Shown: positions 20,824 through 31,415, counted from the first letter of the stretch. The stretch is DNA of 64,000 nt from Exiguobacterium marinum DSM 16307 (GCF_000620845.1 NZ_KK211189.1:1193662-1257661); one strand, 5' to 3'. A program made the numbers and translations. The notes: generated by a model from the letters alone, not told the origin.

Positions 20824-22296
20824 ATGGAAGCGAACTATGAAGCAGTAATGACGCTACCCGAACCAGAATCTCCGCTCGCTGCGGAGCTCCACTACTATAG
20901 AGGTCGTCGTGCGTTACGTGAAGGTCGCCTAGATGAAGCGACTTTTTTCATGGCTGAAGCGACAGCGGCAGCCACGCATCGCGTCGACTATCATAAACAG
21001 TACGCAGAACTGTTGTTTGAAGTAGGGGAGATCTACCACGCCAATGACGTGTGGAAGCGAGTTTTAGAGCTCGACGAGACTGCGACAGAGGCGCTTTATC
21101 ACTTAGCGAGTAACTGTGCCTATGTCTCTCAATATGAAGAAGCCGCAAATTATGCATCCGAATATCTCGATCGTGACGCGAAAGGTCACTACACGGAAGC
21201 GGTGCAATCCCTTCTTGAACTGATTGAGCTCGAACAAGAGCTCGAGGACGAGGAAGAAGATGAGTTGATTACGTGGCATACAGAAGCACAGCGTCAAATC
21301 GACAAAGGACGGTTATTTGCGGCAAAGGCGACACTCGAACGCCTGATCGGGAGATATCCAGAGTTTTGGCCGGCTTATAACAATTTATCGGTCGTCAGCT
21401 TTTATCTCGGTGATGATCAAGCGGCGTTCCGGACGCTCGAATATGTACTCGATCAAAATCCTGGAAACTTGCATGCGATTTTAAATACGATTCTCTTGCT
21501 TCATGAAGCAGGACACTCGGAAGCGGCGATCCAGTTATCGACACCGCTCACACGTGTCCGTCCGCTCCAATACGACTTGCGTTATAAATTAGCGACGACA
21601 CTCGCACTCGTCGGTCACTACGACCGTGCGTATGAAGAATTGCGCTTATTGAAGGACCACGGGTTTCGCGGTGACCCATTGTTCGGGCATTGGCTCAGCG
21701 TGTCTGCCTACAAGACAGGACGATTAGAAGAGGCAGCCACCTACTTGAACAATGAAGAGATGAAACGATTCGAAGAGAGGCAGAGCTTCGATATTAGGGA
21801 AAACCTTGAGTTTCGTTCGGCGCTCGTCCAGGGATTGCGTCAAGAAAGCGATTTGGCTCGAGTCGAGATTATTCGTATTATCTCTAACCTTAAAGACGAC
21901 GAGGCGTTCGAAGCGCTCGCGCTCACGAATGCGGTGACGGAGAACGAGACGGTCCGCGCGTTCGCGGAGATGTGCCGTGCCGACCTCTGTAGTCAATCGT
22001 TCAATGGAGACGAACGAATCAAACGTGCGTTTGACGCACTTATCTTGGCTGAAGCACACGTTTCGGAAGCGGAACGGATGAGTCTTGAAGGTGACTTCTA
22101 TGAACGTTTTGCCACACTTTTATTGTCTGATGAACCATTCTTGGACGTAACGGCATCGGCCGCTGCGCTCGTCTGGATGTTTTATACAAAACGAGACGCG
22201 CTGATTCTCGAAGACTGTGCGAATGCCTTCCATCTTCCGGTCGATACGTTGACAGAGAAGGTACGTTCTTTCAAACGAACACTCGAACAAGCATAA
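20824..22296 (+). CDS. Tetratricopeptide-repeat protein (YvcD-like)
   Basis: The 490-residue soluble protein consists of helical TPR-type repeats, for example RRALREGRLDEATFFMAEA and HEAGHSEAAIQLSTPL, with an acidic stretch near residue 140 (LEDEEEDEL). It has no signal peptide. TPR arrays mediate protein-protein contact; the partner is unknown. In B. subtilis a TPR gene (yvcD) also precedes trxB. The ribosome site is GTGGAGG. Confidence 0.75.
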   Translation: MEANYEAVMTLPEPESPLAAELHYYRGRRALREGRLDEATFFMAEATAAATHRVDYHKQYAELLFEVGEIYHANDVWKRVLELDETATEALYHLASNCAYVSQYEEAANYASEYLDRDAKGHYTEAVQSLLELIELEQELEDEEEDELITWHTEAQRQIDKGRLFAAKATLERLIGRYPEFWPAYNNLSVVSFYLGDDQAAFRTLEYVLDQNPGNLHAILNTILLLHEAGHSEAAIQLSTPLTRVRPLQYDLRYKLATTLALVGHYDRAYEELRLLKDHGFRGDPLFGHWLSVSAYKTGRLEEAATYLNNEEMKRFEERQSFDIRENLEFRSALVQGLRQESDLARVEIIRIISNLKDDEAFEALALTNAVTENETVRAFAEMCRADLCSQSFNGDERIKRAFDALILAEAHVSEAERMSLEGDFYERFATLLLSDEPFLDVTASAAALVWMFYTKRDALILEDCANAFHLPVDTLTEKVRSFKRTLEQA

Positions 22297-22331
22297 AGAT
22301 AGACGATACCCGTACAGGTTTCTTATACTAA

Positions 22332-23318
<987 letters not shown>

Positions 23319-23329
23319 TTCAAGAAGCT

Positions 23330-23366
23330 AGGACTGCGGGGAACCGCGGTCCTTCTCTTTTTTTCG
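23330..23366 (+). terminator. Terminator after trxB
   Basis: AGGACTGCGG pairs with CCGCGGTCCT and is followed by a T-rich run. Confidence 0.8.
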
Positions 23367-23438
23367 GACGTTCGTTATACTAGATGGAGAGAGCTGCACA
23401 CACGGCTCGGTTGTCAATTTTAAGGGGGCGTCAGCGAG

Positions 23439-24311
23439 ATGGAAGATTTTAAAGGATTAGAAGAATTGATCATCATCAGTGGAATGAGCGGGGCAGGGAA
23501 GTCGGTCGCGATGAATAGTTTCGAGGACCTCGGCTATTTTTGTGTCGATAACTTACCGCCGGTTCTCTTGCCACAATTGATTGATGTCATCAGCTCGGTC
23601 CGGCCGAAAATCGCGGTCGCTATTGATACACGCACGAGAGATTTTATCGACAGCTTGTTCATCGTCATTGACGATTTAGAAAAGAAAAATGTACATCCAC
23701 ATCTATTGTACTTAGAGACAAGGGACGACGTGCTCGTTCGTCGCTATAAAGAGACACGACGTTCACATCCGCTCGCACCTGAAGATGCGCCACTCGTTGG
23801 GATCAAGATGGAGCGCGAACTGCTAGAAGGATTCCGTGACCGTGCTCATACGCTTTATGACACGAGTGATTTGAAGCCACAGATGTTGAAGGACCGCATC
23901 CTACAACAATTTAATGAGGAACGGATTCCGTTCACGGTCAACTTCATGTCGTTTGGTTTCAAACATGGGGTGCCGCTCGATATCGACTTGTTATTCGATG
24001 TCCGTTTCATTACGAACCCGTTTTATATACCTGAGCTTCGACCGCTCACGGGTCAGACGACAGAAGTGCAGGATTACGTCATGTCACATCCGGAGGCACG
24101 AGCGTTCTATAAAAAGTTGATTGACATGCTCGAGTTCCTCCTTCCGCAATATAAGCGCGAAGGAAAGACACAGATTGTCGTGGCGTTCGGTTGTACGGGC
24201 GGAAAACACCGATCGATCACATTTGCTGAGAAAGTATCGGAACACTTCGCCGAGCGATATAACGTGAAGACAGTCCACCGTGACCTCGCTCACGCGACGA
24301 AGGAGAAGTGA
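23439..24311 (+). CDS. rapZ: RNase adapter RapZ / nucleotide-binding protein YvcJ
   Basis: The 290-residue P-loop protein has Walker A GMSGAGKS (15-22) and the conserved C-terminal GCTGGKHRS. In E. coli RapZ senses glucosamine-6-phosphate and delivers GlmZ to RNase E; in B. subtilis YvcJ is a GTPase-like protein linked to competence, so the sRNA role should not be assumed here. It is the first gene of a rapZ-yvcK-whiA run. The NUDIX gene yvcI often found before it is absent. Confidence 0.92.
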   Translation: MEDFKGLEELIIISGMSGAGKSVAMNSFEDLGYFCVDNLPPVLLPQLIDVISSVRPKIAVAIDTRTRDFIDSLFIVIDDLEKKNVHPHLLYLETRDDVLVRRYKETRRSHPLAPEDAPLVGIKMERELLEGFRDRAHTLYDTSDLKPQMLKDRILQQFNEERIPFTVNFMSFGFKHGVPLDIDLLFDVRFITNPFYIPELRPLTGQTTEVQDYVMSHPEARAFYKKLIDMLEFLLPQYKREGKTQIVVAFGCTGGKHRSITFAEKVSEHFAERYNVKTVHRDLAHATKEK

Positions 24312-24312
24312 C

Positions 24313-25308
24313 ATGAGACGAGACCGGAAAGTAGTGGCCATCGGTGGAGGAACGGGATTGTCCACTCTCGTTCGTGGCTTGAAACATTATCCGCTCGACA
24401 TCACGGCCATCGTCACGGTAGGCGATGACGGCGGGAGTTCGGGACGTCTGCGTGACGAGTTTCATATGTTGCCTCCAGGGGACATTCGAAACGTCATCTT
24501 GGCATTATCGGAAGTCGAGCCATTAATGGATAAAATTTTGCAATACCGATTCGACACGGGCTATGGCTTAGAAGGGCACTCCCTCGGAAACTTGATGCTC
24601 ACGGCGGCGACGCACATTTGTGAAGGCTCGTTTGTGAAAGCGATTGACGTCATGTCACAGCTCTTGAACGCACAAGGGAAGGTATTGCCGGTCACAGAGA
24701 CGCTCATGACACTCGCGGCGGAGTTCGAAGACGGAACGATTGTCAAAGGGGAATCCAAAATCCCGCTCCAAGAGCAGCCGATTAAACGCCTGTTCTTACT
24801 CGAGGACGGCATCAAGCCGGCACCCGGGGTCGTTGAGGCAATTGAAGAAGCAGACGTCATCGTCCTCGGTCCAGGAAGTCTCTATACGAGCATCATCCCG
24901 AACTTACTCATCCCGGCCGTACGGGAAGAAATCATCCGCTCGAAAGTCCCGGTCGTCTACATTTGTAACGTTATGACACAACCGGGGGAGACGAAAGGTT
25001 ATGACGCGATGAAACATTTGAAAGTCGTCGAGTCGTACCTCGGGAAGGCATCAATTGACACGATTGTTGTTAATAACGAGCCGATTGCTGAAGACTATTT
25101 AGAGCGCTATCTTGAAGACGGATCAGAAGAAGTCCGTTTCGACCGGAAAAAGCTCCGACACTACGGGACGAACGTCCTCGCAGGGGATATCGTTGACTAT
25201 AACCGCGATTATATCCGCCATGACTCTGATGCCATCGCCGGACTTGTCATGCAACGGGTGCTTCGGATTAAGAAACCTCGTTCGTTTCAGGAGTTGGAAT
25301 TGAAATAA
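24313..25308 (+). CDS. yvcK: Gluconeogenesis/cell-shape factor YvcK
   Basis: The 331-residue protein of the CofD/YvcK family begins [17 protein letters not shown], with a Rossmann-like nucleotide-binding loop, and contains [16 protein letters not shown]. In Bacillus YvcK binds UDP-sugars and is needed for normal shape on gluconeogenic carbon. It starts one base after the rapZ stop, with AAGGAG inside the rapZ end; a longer reading back to 24280 would overlap rapZ and lacks a ribosome site. Confidence 0.92.
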   Translation: MRRDRKVVAIGGGTGLSTLVRGLKHYPLDITAIVTVGDDGGSSGRLRDEFHMLPPGDIRNVILALSEVEPLMDKILQYRFDTGYGLEGHSLGNLMLTAATHICEGSFVKAIDVMSQLLNAQGKVLPVTETLMTLAAEFEDGTIVKGESKIPLQEQPIKRLFLLEDGIKPAPGVVEAIEEADVIVLGPGSLYTSIIPNLLIPAVREEIIRSKVPVVYICNVMTQPGETKGYDAMKHLKVVESYLGKASIDTIVVNNEPIAEDYLERYLEDGSEEVRFDRKKLRHYGTNVLAGDIVDYNRDYIRHDSDAIAGLVMQRVLRIKKPRSFQELELK

Positions 25309-25342
25309 AGATTGTTTGAAAGATAGAAAGGAGGGGAACTCG

Positions 25343-26296
25343 ATGAGCTTTGCATCAGATGTGAAGAAAGAACTCACCCAGCTCGAAGCAAACGATGCCG
25401 AGGCGAAAGCTGAATTGTCGGCACTCGTTCGGATGAATGGAGTCATCTCGCTTGCCCTAGGACGAGGTATGACCCTTGATGTCTCGACGGAGAACGCCTC
25501 GATTGCCCGGCGGATGTATTCATTGATGAAGCGGCTTTACGACCATCCGCTCGATTTGTTTGTACGGAAGAAAATGCGTCTGAAAAAGAACAACGTCTAT
25601 ATCGTCCGTGTATCACAACATGCAGAGACGATGCTTCGGGACCTCGAGATTCTCGGAGAGAATTATGAGATGATCCGGACACTGAACTCGGATATGACAA
25701 GGGACGAGAACTTGGCACGTGCCTATTTACGTGGGGCGTTTCTTGCGGGTGGGTCGATCAACCATCCGAAGACGTCATCGTATCACCTCGAAGTGTATAG
25801 TTTGTATGAAAATCATAATCAGGCGCTACGTGATTTGGCGAACCGCTTTGATTTGAACGCAAAGACGCTCGAACGGAAAAAAGGACATATCCTTTACATG
25901 AAAGAGAGCGAGAAAATCTCAGATTTCCTCAAATTGATTGGCGCCACACGAGGGATGCTGGAATTTGAAGATGCACGCATCATCAAAGATATGCGTAACT
26001 CCGTCAACCGTCTCGTCAACTGTGAGACAGCGAACTTGAACAAGACGGTCGGTGCGGCATTGCGTCAGGTTGAGAATATCAAATTCTTAGAACGGACAGT
26101 CGGACTCGATGTCTTGCCGAAAAAACTGCGGGAGATCGCCGAACTGCGTGTCACGCATCAAGACGTCTCCTTGCAGGAGCTCGGGGAGATGCTCGAGTCC
26201 GGACCAATATCGAAGTCAGGAATCAACCATAGACTTCGTAAAATTGATCAAATTGCCGAGCGTGTGCGCAGCGGTGGCGAGATTGCATCTTCGTGA
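25343..26296 (+). CDS. whiA: DNA-binding protein WhiA
   Basis: The 317-residue protein has the LAGLIDADG-like N-terminal fold ([15 protein letters not shown]) and a C-terminal helix-turn-helix ([17 protein letters not shown] ... GINHRLRKI). WhiA controls sporulation septation in actinobacteria and affects chromosome segregation and division in B. subtilis. ATG 25343 follows AAGGAGGGG. In Bacillus the HPr-like gene crh follows whiA; here a small ribbon-helix-helix gene takes that place. Confidence 0.94.
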   Translation: MSFASDVKKELTQLEANDAEAKAELSALVRMNGVISLALGRGMTLDVSTENASIARRMYSLMKRLYDHPLDLFVRKKMRLKKNNVYIVRVSQHAETMLRDLEILGENYEMIRTLNSDMTRDENLARAYLRGAFLAGGSINHPKTSSYHLEVYSLYENHNQALRDLANRFDLNAKTLERKKGHILYMKESEKISDFLKLIGATRGMLEFEDARIIKDMRNSVNRLVNCETANLNKTVGAALRQVENIKFLERTVGLDVLPKKLREIAELRVTHQDVSLQELGEMLESGPISKSGINHRLRKIDQIAERVRSGGEIASS

Positions 26297-26382
26297 TGCG
26301 GTTGCACCAAAACCATTCTTCCTATATAATAAGCAATTGTGTATAGGTTTTATGAAAAGCGAATTAAAGGAGCTTCATCATT

Positions 26383-26619
26383 ATGTCGAATGAAAAGAAA
26401 AGATTATCGCTCACGATCGACGCTAAGCTCGATCAAGTCATCACAGAGCGTGCAAAAGAAATCGGGATTCCGAAAAGTGCACTCGTCACGTTTGCAACGA
26501 GCCTCTTCTTGAACCAGCTTCGTGCAGAAGAGTTGTTGAACGGAGATAAGAATGCAATCTACGAAGTCATTCGTAAAGACTACGAGTTGCTCACGAGCGT
26601 AAAGAATCTAGATAACTAA
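26383..26619 (+). CDS. Small ribbon-helix-helix (CopG/Arc-like) protein
   Basis: The 78-residue protein has a basic N-terminus, then KRLSLTIDAKLDQVITERAKEIGIP, a beta-strand followed by two helices as in RHH DNA-binding proteins. No toxin gene lies beside it, so it is more likely a stand-alone regulator than an antitoxin. It takes the position where Bacillus has crh. A clear terminator follows. Confidence 0.65.
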   Translation: MSNEKKRLSLTIDAKLDQVITERAKEIGIPKSALVTFATSLFLNQLRAEELLNGDKNAIYEVIRKDYELLTSVKNLDN

Positions 26620-26624
26620 GTGAA

Positions 26625-26650
26625 AGGTTGACTTCGGTCAGCCTTTTTTA
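26625..26650 (+). terminator. Terminator after the RHH gene
   Basis: AGGTTGAC TTCG GTCAGCCT with a TTCG tetraloop, followed by TTTTTT. Confidence 0.88.
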
Positions 26651-26711
26651 GTTGCATCTCTCCAGAAAATTTGGAATAGTTGAGGTACTGAATAAAGAGG
26701 AGGGCAAATGT

Positions 26712-27236
26712 ATGGGACAAGCAAGTCAATTGCTACTTATTTTATTGTTACAATTAATCTTCGTGCCGGTTCTGACCCTTCGAACGATTATGCTTGTTAA
26801 AGGCAAAACAATGATTGCAGCGATGTTTGGTACGCTAGAAACATTAATTTATATCTTCGCGCTCGGTATTGTATTCCAGGATTTGACGACGCTCGGAATG
26901 ATCGTCTATGCGGTCGGGTTCGGACTCGGGATTTTACTCGGTGGCTTCGTCGAACGGAAACTCGCAATCGGCTACAACATGATTCAAGTTCACACGAAAG
27001 AGTACCCGGCCGAGCTCATTCAACAGATGCGCGACAATGGATACGGTGTGACACATTACCAAGGTCAAGGACGTGACGGAATCCGTTATCGTCTTGACGT
27101 ATTGGCGGCCCGGACACGGATGAAGGAACTTCGTGAACTTGTCGAGAAACATGAACCGAAGGCGTTTCTCGTCGCATTTGACCCGATTGATTTCAAAGGC
27201 GGCTATATGATGAAAGGGCTACGTCGCCCGAAATGA
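26712..27236 (+). CDS. UPF0316 family membrane protein (DUF5698 + DUF2179), YebE-like
   Basis: The 174-residue protein has three membrane segments in its first 90 residues (LLLILLLQLIFVPVLTL; MFGTLETLIYIFALGIV; IVYAVGFGLGILLGG). A cytoplasmic DUF2179 domain follows, a fold also found at the end of YitT proteins and linked to nucleotide sensing. ATG 26712 is chosen because GAGGAGG lies 9 nt upstream; an earlier ATG at 26652 has no ribosome site. Function unknown. Confidence 0.82.
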   Translation: MGQASQLLLILLLQLIFVPVLTLRTIMLVKGKTMIAAMFGTLETLIYIFALGIVFQDLTTLGMIVYAVGFGLGILLGGFVERKLAIGYNMIQVHTKEYPAELIQQMRDNGYGVTHYQGQGRDGIRYRLDVLAARTRMKELRELVEKHEPKAFLVAFDPIDFKGGYMMKGLRRPK

Positions 27237-27240
27237 CGCA

Positions 27241-27270
27241 CGAGACTCACGTAAGTGGGTCTTTTTTTGT
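27241..27270 (+). terminator. Terminator after the UPF0316 gene
   Basis: AGACTCAC GTAA GTGGGTCT followed by TTTTTTT. Confidence 0.82.
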
Positions 27271-27325
27271 TGGAGTAGGAATTTTACTACGCGATAGGGA
27301 ACTAGTGAGAGAAGGAGATGAGACC

Positions 27326-27769
27326 GTGAAGAGCAATCGACGTTTTTGGATTGTCTTATTATTCTTGCTTGTCGGTGTTGGCATCATCTATTTTGCCGTG
27401 ACGCTGTTAGGCGACGGAGAAGACACCGTCAAACCACCACTCCCGACTGTCCGAGTCGGTTCGGTGACGGCGGAAGTAGAACAATCGACGTACTGTTGGG
27501 AGGCCGGCAATCAAGCGACATGCGCCGACTATGGTTTGCCGGAAGCGGATGACCTGCAACTGATTACGGTCAAACCGGGAGACCGAATCGACGTCGTCTA
27601 TCATGCGGAACCGAAGGCATCGAGTTTTCATCGAATCGAAGACGGCGAACTCGTCCCGACAGACGCAATCGTCCCGGAGGAGCCGGGCACCTATCTCTAT
27701 GAATTCGGCGGGGAATGGACGCAAGGCGATAGTCGGTACGTATTCGGCGTCAAGGTGTCCGAAAAGTGA
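27326..27769 (+). CDS. Membrane-anchored extracytoplasmic protein, unknown
   Basis: From GTG 27326 (8 nt after AAGGAG) the protein has 147 residues. A single N-terminal membrane segment (residues 8-29) is followed by an exported domain with two cysteines 9 apart (STYCWEAGNQATCADYG) that could form a disulphide. There is no lipobox, so it is not a lipoprotein. No family was recognised. A bidirectional terminator separates it from clpP. Confidence 0.6.
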   Translation: MKSNRRFWIVLLFLLVGVGIIYFAVTLLGDGEDTVKPPLPTVRVGSVTAEVEQSTYCWEAGNQATCADYGLPEADDLQLITVKPGDRIDVVYHAEPKASSFHRIEDGELVPTDAIVPEEPGTYLYEFGGEWTQGDSRYVFGVKVSEK

Positions 27770-27782
27770 CAAAAACCATATT

Positions 27783-27823
27783 AAAAGACGTTTCCCGATA
27801 GAAATGGGAAACGTCTTTTGTAT
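27783..27823. terminator. Bidirectional terminator between the anchored protein gene and clpP
   Basis: AAAAGACGTTTCCC pairs perfectly with GGGAAACGTCTTTT around a 9-nt loop, giving A- and T-runs on either strand. Confidence 0.9.
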
Positions 27824-27825
27824 GA

Positions 27826-28401
27826 TTAGCGTGTCATGACTTTGTCGATGAGACCGTAGTCTTTCGCTTGGTCAGCTGCCATGAAGTAGTCGCGCTCTGT
27901 GTCGCGTTCGATGACTTCAAGTGGCTGTCCAGTGTTTTCTGCCATGATTTGGTTCAACTTCTCACGCATTTTGATGATGCGTTCTGCGTGAATTTTAATG
28001 TCTGACGCTTGGCCTTGTGTGCCACCGAGCGGTTGGTGAATCATAATCTCCGCGTTTGGCAATGCGAAGCGTTTACCTTTTTCACCGGCTTGGAGCAAGA
28101 AGGCACCCATCGATGCAGCCATTCCGATACAAATCGTCGACACGTTCGGCTTGATGAAGTTCATCGTGTCATAGATCGCCATACCTGCTGTAATCGAACC
28201 ACCTGGGCTGTTGATGTAGAGCGAGATGTCCTTTTCTGGATCCTCAGCTGCGAGGAAGAGGAGCTGTGCGACGATGGAGTTCGCGACGTTGTCGTCAATC
28301 GCACTACCGAGAAGGATGATACGGTCTTTGAGCAAGCGTGAGTAGATGTCATACGCGCGCTCCCCACGGCCTGTTTGTTCGATAACTGTTGGAATTAACA
28401 T
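27826..28401 (-). CDS. clpP: ATP-dependent Clp protease proteolytic subunit
   Basis: ClpP forms the 14-mer proteolytic chamber used by ClpX, ClpC and ClpE. The 191-residue protein carries the catalytic Ser in GMAASMGAF, His in MIHQPLGG, and Asp in the [10 protein letters not shown] region. Upstream on the minus strand is a sigma-A promoter overlapped by a CtsR operator, so it should be induced by heat and protein misfolding as in other Bacillales. Confidence 0.97.
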   Translation of the reverse strand: MLIPTVIEQTGRGERAYDIYSRLLKDRIILLGSAIDDNVANSIVAQLLFLAAEDPEKDISLYINSPGGSITAGMAIYDTMNFIKPNVSTICIGMAASMGAFLLQAGEKGKRFALPNAEIMIHQPLGGTQGQASDIKIHAERIIKMREKLNQIMAENTGQPLEVIERDTERDYFMAADQAKDYGLIDKVMTR

Positions 28402-28434
28402 TGAATCTGCCTCCTTTATGTAGGTTGTAATTTC

Positions 28435-28464
28435 ATCATACCTGTATAGTCAATGTTGGTCAAA
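28435..28464 (-). promoter_or_regulatory. clpP promoter with CtsR operator
   Basis: On the minus strand TTGACC (28458-28463) and TATGAT (28435-28440) are 17 bp apart. The plus-strand sequence AGTCAAT GTT GGTCAAA (28448-28464) matches the CtsR heptad repeat RGTCAAANANRGTCAAA at 13 of 14 heptad positions. CtsR is the class III heat-shock repressor. Confidence 0.8.
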
Positions 28465-28620
28465 CAGAAACCCTTTCTACTGGTTATTCCACGACCCACG
28501 ATGTGTAAAACGTCTCAAGTGCTCACGTTATTCTATTCGGAAGCGGGGTGGTTTGAAATTGTAGGTGAAAATATACAAAAAGGACGAAAACCAACTAAGG
28601 TCTTCGTCCTTTATTTCTGA

Positions 28621-28693
28621 TACACCCGGAGAGATTCGAACTCCCGACACCTGGCACCGGAAACCAGTGCTCTATCCCCTGAGCTACGGGTGC
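28621..28693 (-). tRNA. tRNA-Arg, anticodon CCG
   Basis: The minus strand folds as a 73-nt cloverleaf: acceptor GCACCCG with CGGGTGT (one G-U), D-arm AGCTCAGGGGATAGAGC, anticodon arm CTGGT/GCCAG with loop TTCCGGT, T-arm containing GTTCGAATC, and discriminator A. The anticodon CCG reads CGG (Arg). The 3' CCA is not encoded. It lies between clpP and rpoN, where Bacillus also has a tRNA-Arg near sigL. Confidence 0.93.
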
Positions 28694-28811
28694 ATATGTG
28701 TGACACGAATTTATTATACATTTGTTTTATTGAAAAAGCAATCCTGTTCATTTACCTTTTTTGAGCGCGAGTGGAGCGGGTTCGTTACAATAGAGAAGAG
28801 GGGGGAGAACG

Positions 28812-29957
28812 ATGCAACGGCAAGAACAAAAACAAGTGCAACAGCAACAGATGACGCAAGACCTCGTGCAACGGCTACCGGTGCTCGAGGCGGATCGTCT
28901 GGCGCTCATATTTCGTCTTGCACGGCTAGCCCGACATAACGCGAACATCCATCTCGGAAGCGGGGGTGTCGAATGGATCGAGGATGTGGCGAGCGCGTTT
29001 GAAGAGAAGCTGTTCACCCAAATTCAAGAAGGGAACGGTAGTGAGAGGGATAAAGAGCTTAGACGAAAGCTCGTCCTCTTGCTCGACCATCGAGGATTAT
29101 TGCCGGACACGAATGAAGTGTTGGCGGAGCGTCTTCAAGTTGATGTCGCTCAAATCGAACAAGCGAGACAGGCGCTCTTGTTTCTTGAACCGACGGGGAT
29201 TGGGGCGAGAACAGAAAGAGAGTGTCAATATCGACATGCGATCGAACATGACGACCCTCGTGTCGTCGATGTATTCGACGCAATCGAGAACGGTGTGAGT
29301 CATCAACAGATGGCAATCGTACTTGCCGTCTCAGAGGAAGAGCTTGCCGGTCTAGAACGTATTGTAGCGACGCTTCCGAAACGTCCTAGTTTATATGAAG
29401 AAACTAGTCAAATTTTTCCGGAAGTCGAGGTGCGCTATGAAGACGAAAAACTCGTCACGACGTGGCTCAGCCCTGAGCTCGATTCGACGCGAGTCGGCAA
29501 TGACCGTGAGGCGAGATGGTGGATGACATCCCTTGCGATGCGGAATGAGACGTTGCGTGAGATTTGGGGCGTCATCGAATCACGTCAGACGGAATGGCTC
29601 AAGGGAAAACTCGTCCTCAACCCGTTGACCCGTCGGACGGTCGCGCACTTGATCGGAAAACATGAATCGACGGTCGGGCGTGCCATCCAAGGGAAATTCG
29701 CCAAGACTGAGAACGGGATTATGGAGTGGAGACACTTTTTTGTCCGGTCGACGAGTCATGGTCATTCACCGTTTATGATCAAACGTACGCTCGCTGAACT
29801 GATTCAACAAGAGACAGCACCACAAAGTGACCAGACGCTCGCCCATGAGCTGGCACGATACGGTTATCAAGTGACACGTCGGACGGTGACGAACTACCGG
29901 GAAGAACTAGGGTTCGGTAACTCACGGGAGCGTGAGCGGCAGTTATGGAAAGGGTGA
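28812..29957 (+). CDS. rpoN: RNA polymerase sigma-54 factor (SigL)
   Basis: The 381-residue protein ends with the RpoN box TRRTVTNYREELGFGNS and has the upstream domain containing VAHLIGKHESTVGRAIQGK. Sigma-54 directs transcription from -24/-12 promoters and needs AAA+ activators. It is shorter than B. subtilis SigL (about 436), mainly because the N-terminal Region I is reduced to a Gln-rich MQRQEQKQVQQQQMTQDL and the acidic linker is short. Position near the glycolytic operon matches the sigL neighbourhood in Bacillus. Confidence 0.88.
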   Translation: MQRQEQKQVQQQQMTQDLVQRLPVLEADRLALIFRLARLARHNANIHLGSGGVEWIEDVASAFEEKLFTQIQEGNGSERDKELRRKLVLLLDHRGLLPDTNEVLAERLQVDVAQIEQARQALLFLEPTGIGARTERECQYRHAIEHDDPRVVDVFDAIENGVSHQQMAIVLAVSEEELAGLERIVATLPKRPSLYEETSQIFPEVEVRYEDEKLVTTWLSPELDSTRVGNDREARWWMTSLAMRNETLREIWGVIESRQTEWLKGKLVLNPLTRRTVAHLIGKHESTVGRAIQGKFAKTENGIMEWRHFFVRSTSHGHSPFMIKRTLAELIQQETAPQSDQTLAHELARYGYQVTRRTVTNYREELGFGNSRERERQLWKG

Positions 29958-29962
29958 CTCAG

Positions 29963-30220
29963 ATGAAATTGACATTATATAAACGTGAGAATTGCTCGCT
30001 TTGTGACGAGGCGGTCGTCATGCTCGAATGGCTTCAAGAAGACTATCCAATTGAAATCGAACAAATTGATATCACAGGGGACGAGGTACTCGAAGAAAAG
30101 TATCTCTTCGAAATCCCCGTTCTTATACATGAAGGAGAGGTCATCAGTCAAGGGCGATATGATGACAACAAAGTTGAAGATTTTGTTAAGTATACGCTTA
30201 CATTGAAAAAAAACGTTTGA
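29963..30220 (+). CDS. Glutaredoxin-like protein (CxxC)
   Basis: The 85-residue thioredoxin-fold protein has a CSLC redox motif after the first strand (MKLTLYKRENCSLC) and the cis-Pro region FEIPVLIHEGEV. It resembles the DUF836/glutaredoxin-2-like family found before cggR in other Bacillales. ATG 29963, after AAAGGGTG, replaces an upstream start within rpoN. It probably reduces disulphides; the partner is unknown. Confidence 0.8.
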   Translation: MKLTLYKRENCSLCDEAVVMLEWLQEDYPIEIEQIDITGDEVLEEKYLFEIPVLIHEGEVISQGRYDDNKVEDFVKYTLTLKKNV

Positions 30221-30225
30221 AGGGG

Positions 30226-30254
30226 TTGTCAGACGGAAAAGTGATTGATAAGAT
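30226..30254 (+). promoter_or_regulatory. Promoter of the cggR-glycolysis operon
   Basis: TTGTCA (30226-30231), 17 bp, TAAGAT (30249-30254). Confidence 0.65.
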
Positions 30255-30267
30255 GAACTCGTAGCGG

Positions 30268-30302
30268 TGGGACGCAAATAAAAAAGTGGGACGAAAATTG
30301 TC
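30268..30302 (+). promoter_or_regulatory. CggR operator
   Basis: Two TGGGAC repeats (30268-30273 and 30287-30292) are 19 bp apart. The second is followed after six bases by TGTC (30299-30302), as in the B. subtilis operator CGGGACN6TGTC. The TGTC of the first half is degenerate (AAAA). It lies 14 bp downstream of the -10, where bound CggR would block transcription until fructose-1,6-bisphosphate releases it. Confidence 0.68.
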
Positions 30303-30323
30303 CACACTTAAAGTCGAGGGGGT

Positions 30324-31358
30324 ATGAGCATGATCCAGCAACTGATTCACGTTCAGAAGCAAATTGTCCCTGACCTGCTCGATACGCTCCGACATCGTTA
30401 CGATATCTTACATTACGTCCGCTTGATGCAGCCAATCGGCCGCAGGACACTCGCAACGAGTTTGGGATTGACCGAACGAGTACTCAGGCGAGAGGTTGAC
30501 TTTTTGAAAGATCAAGGTCTCCTTTACGTCGCTACTCAAGGAATTTCCCTCAGTGAGACGGGACGAAACGTCTTGCGAGACTTGCATGAGATTATGGGAG
30601 AGCTTCTTGGAATCTCAGAAGTGGCAAGAGAGCTTGAAGAGAAGTTAGGGGTTCGCCAAGTCGTCATCGTGCCGGGTGATTCGGATGAAACATTCTGGGT
30701 CCAACGCGATATCGGACGGGCAGCGGTCACGCAATTAAAAGCGCGGCTCGCGCCGGATGATAACGTGATCGCGGTAACAGGTGGAACGACGATGGCATCG
30801 GTTGCGGCCATGATGTCGCCCGATAAAAAAGAACGCCCGATGCACTTTGTGCCGGCACGTGGAGGTCTGGGAGAAACGCTTGAACTTCAAGCAAACACCG
30901 TCTGTTCACGCATGGCGGACCGGGCCCACGCAGACTATCATCTTCTACATATTCCGGATGAAGTATCACAAGAAACGTTCGACCGGATGGTGGAGGAACC
31001 TAGCATAAAAAATGTGCTGGAAATGATTAGAGCGGCGCAAATAGTGGTACATGGAATTGGTGAGGCAGAAACGATGGCAAAACGTCGTCACGCATCGCCG
31101 GAGCATTTGCGGATGATTGAACGGCATGATGCCGTCGCCGAGGCATTCGGATATTATTTCAATGCTGAAGGTGAAATCGTCCATCGCGTCAAGACGGTTG
31201 GGATTCAACTCGAAGAGCTGGATGACATGGATACCGTCATTGCGGTTGCTGGAGGAAAGTCGAAGGCGCAGGCGATCGCCGCTTATGCGAAACACACGTC
31301 GAACATCATCCTCGTCACAGACGAAGGTGCGGCGAAAGAATTATTAACTTGTTATTAA
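30324..31358 (+). CDS. cggR: Central glycolytic genes regulator CggR
   Basis: This 344-residue SorC/DeoR-type repressor has an N-terminal winged helix (RRTLATSLGLTERVLRREVDFLKDQGLL) and a C-terminal sugar-phosphate-binding domain (AVTGGTTMASVAAMM; HGIGEAETMAKRR). In B. subtilis CggR represses its own gene and gapA; FBP is the inducer. It is the first gene of the operon and has its operator directly upstream. Confidence 0.94.
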   Translation: MSMIQQLIHVQKQIVPDLLDTLRHRYDILHYVRLMQPIGRRTLATSLGLTERVLRREVDFLKDQGLLYVATQGISLSETGRNVLRDLHEIMGELLGISEVARELEEKLGVRQVVIVPGDSDETFWVQRDIGRAAVTQLKARLAPDDNVIAVTGGTTMASVAAMMSPDKKERPMHFVPARGGLGETLELQANTVCSRMADRAHADYHLLHIPDEVSQETFDRMVEEPSIKNVLEMIRAAQIVVHGIGEAETMAKRRHASPEHLRMIERHDAVAEAFGYYFNAEGEIVHRVKTVGIQLEELDDMDTVIAVAGGKSKAQAIAAYAKHTSNIILVTDEGAAKELLTCY

Positions 31359-31415
31359 AGAGTTGACCCCGTTGGCTCTTCAATAAATAGCTTCTACCCT
31401 AAGGAGGAAATTAAC

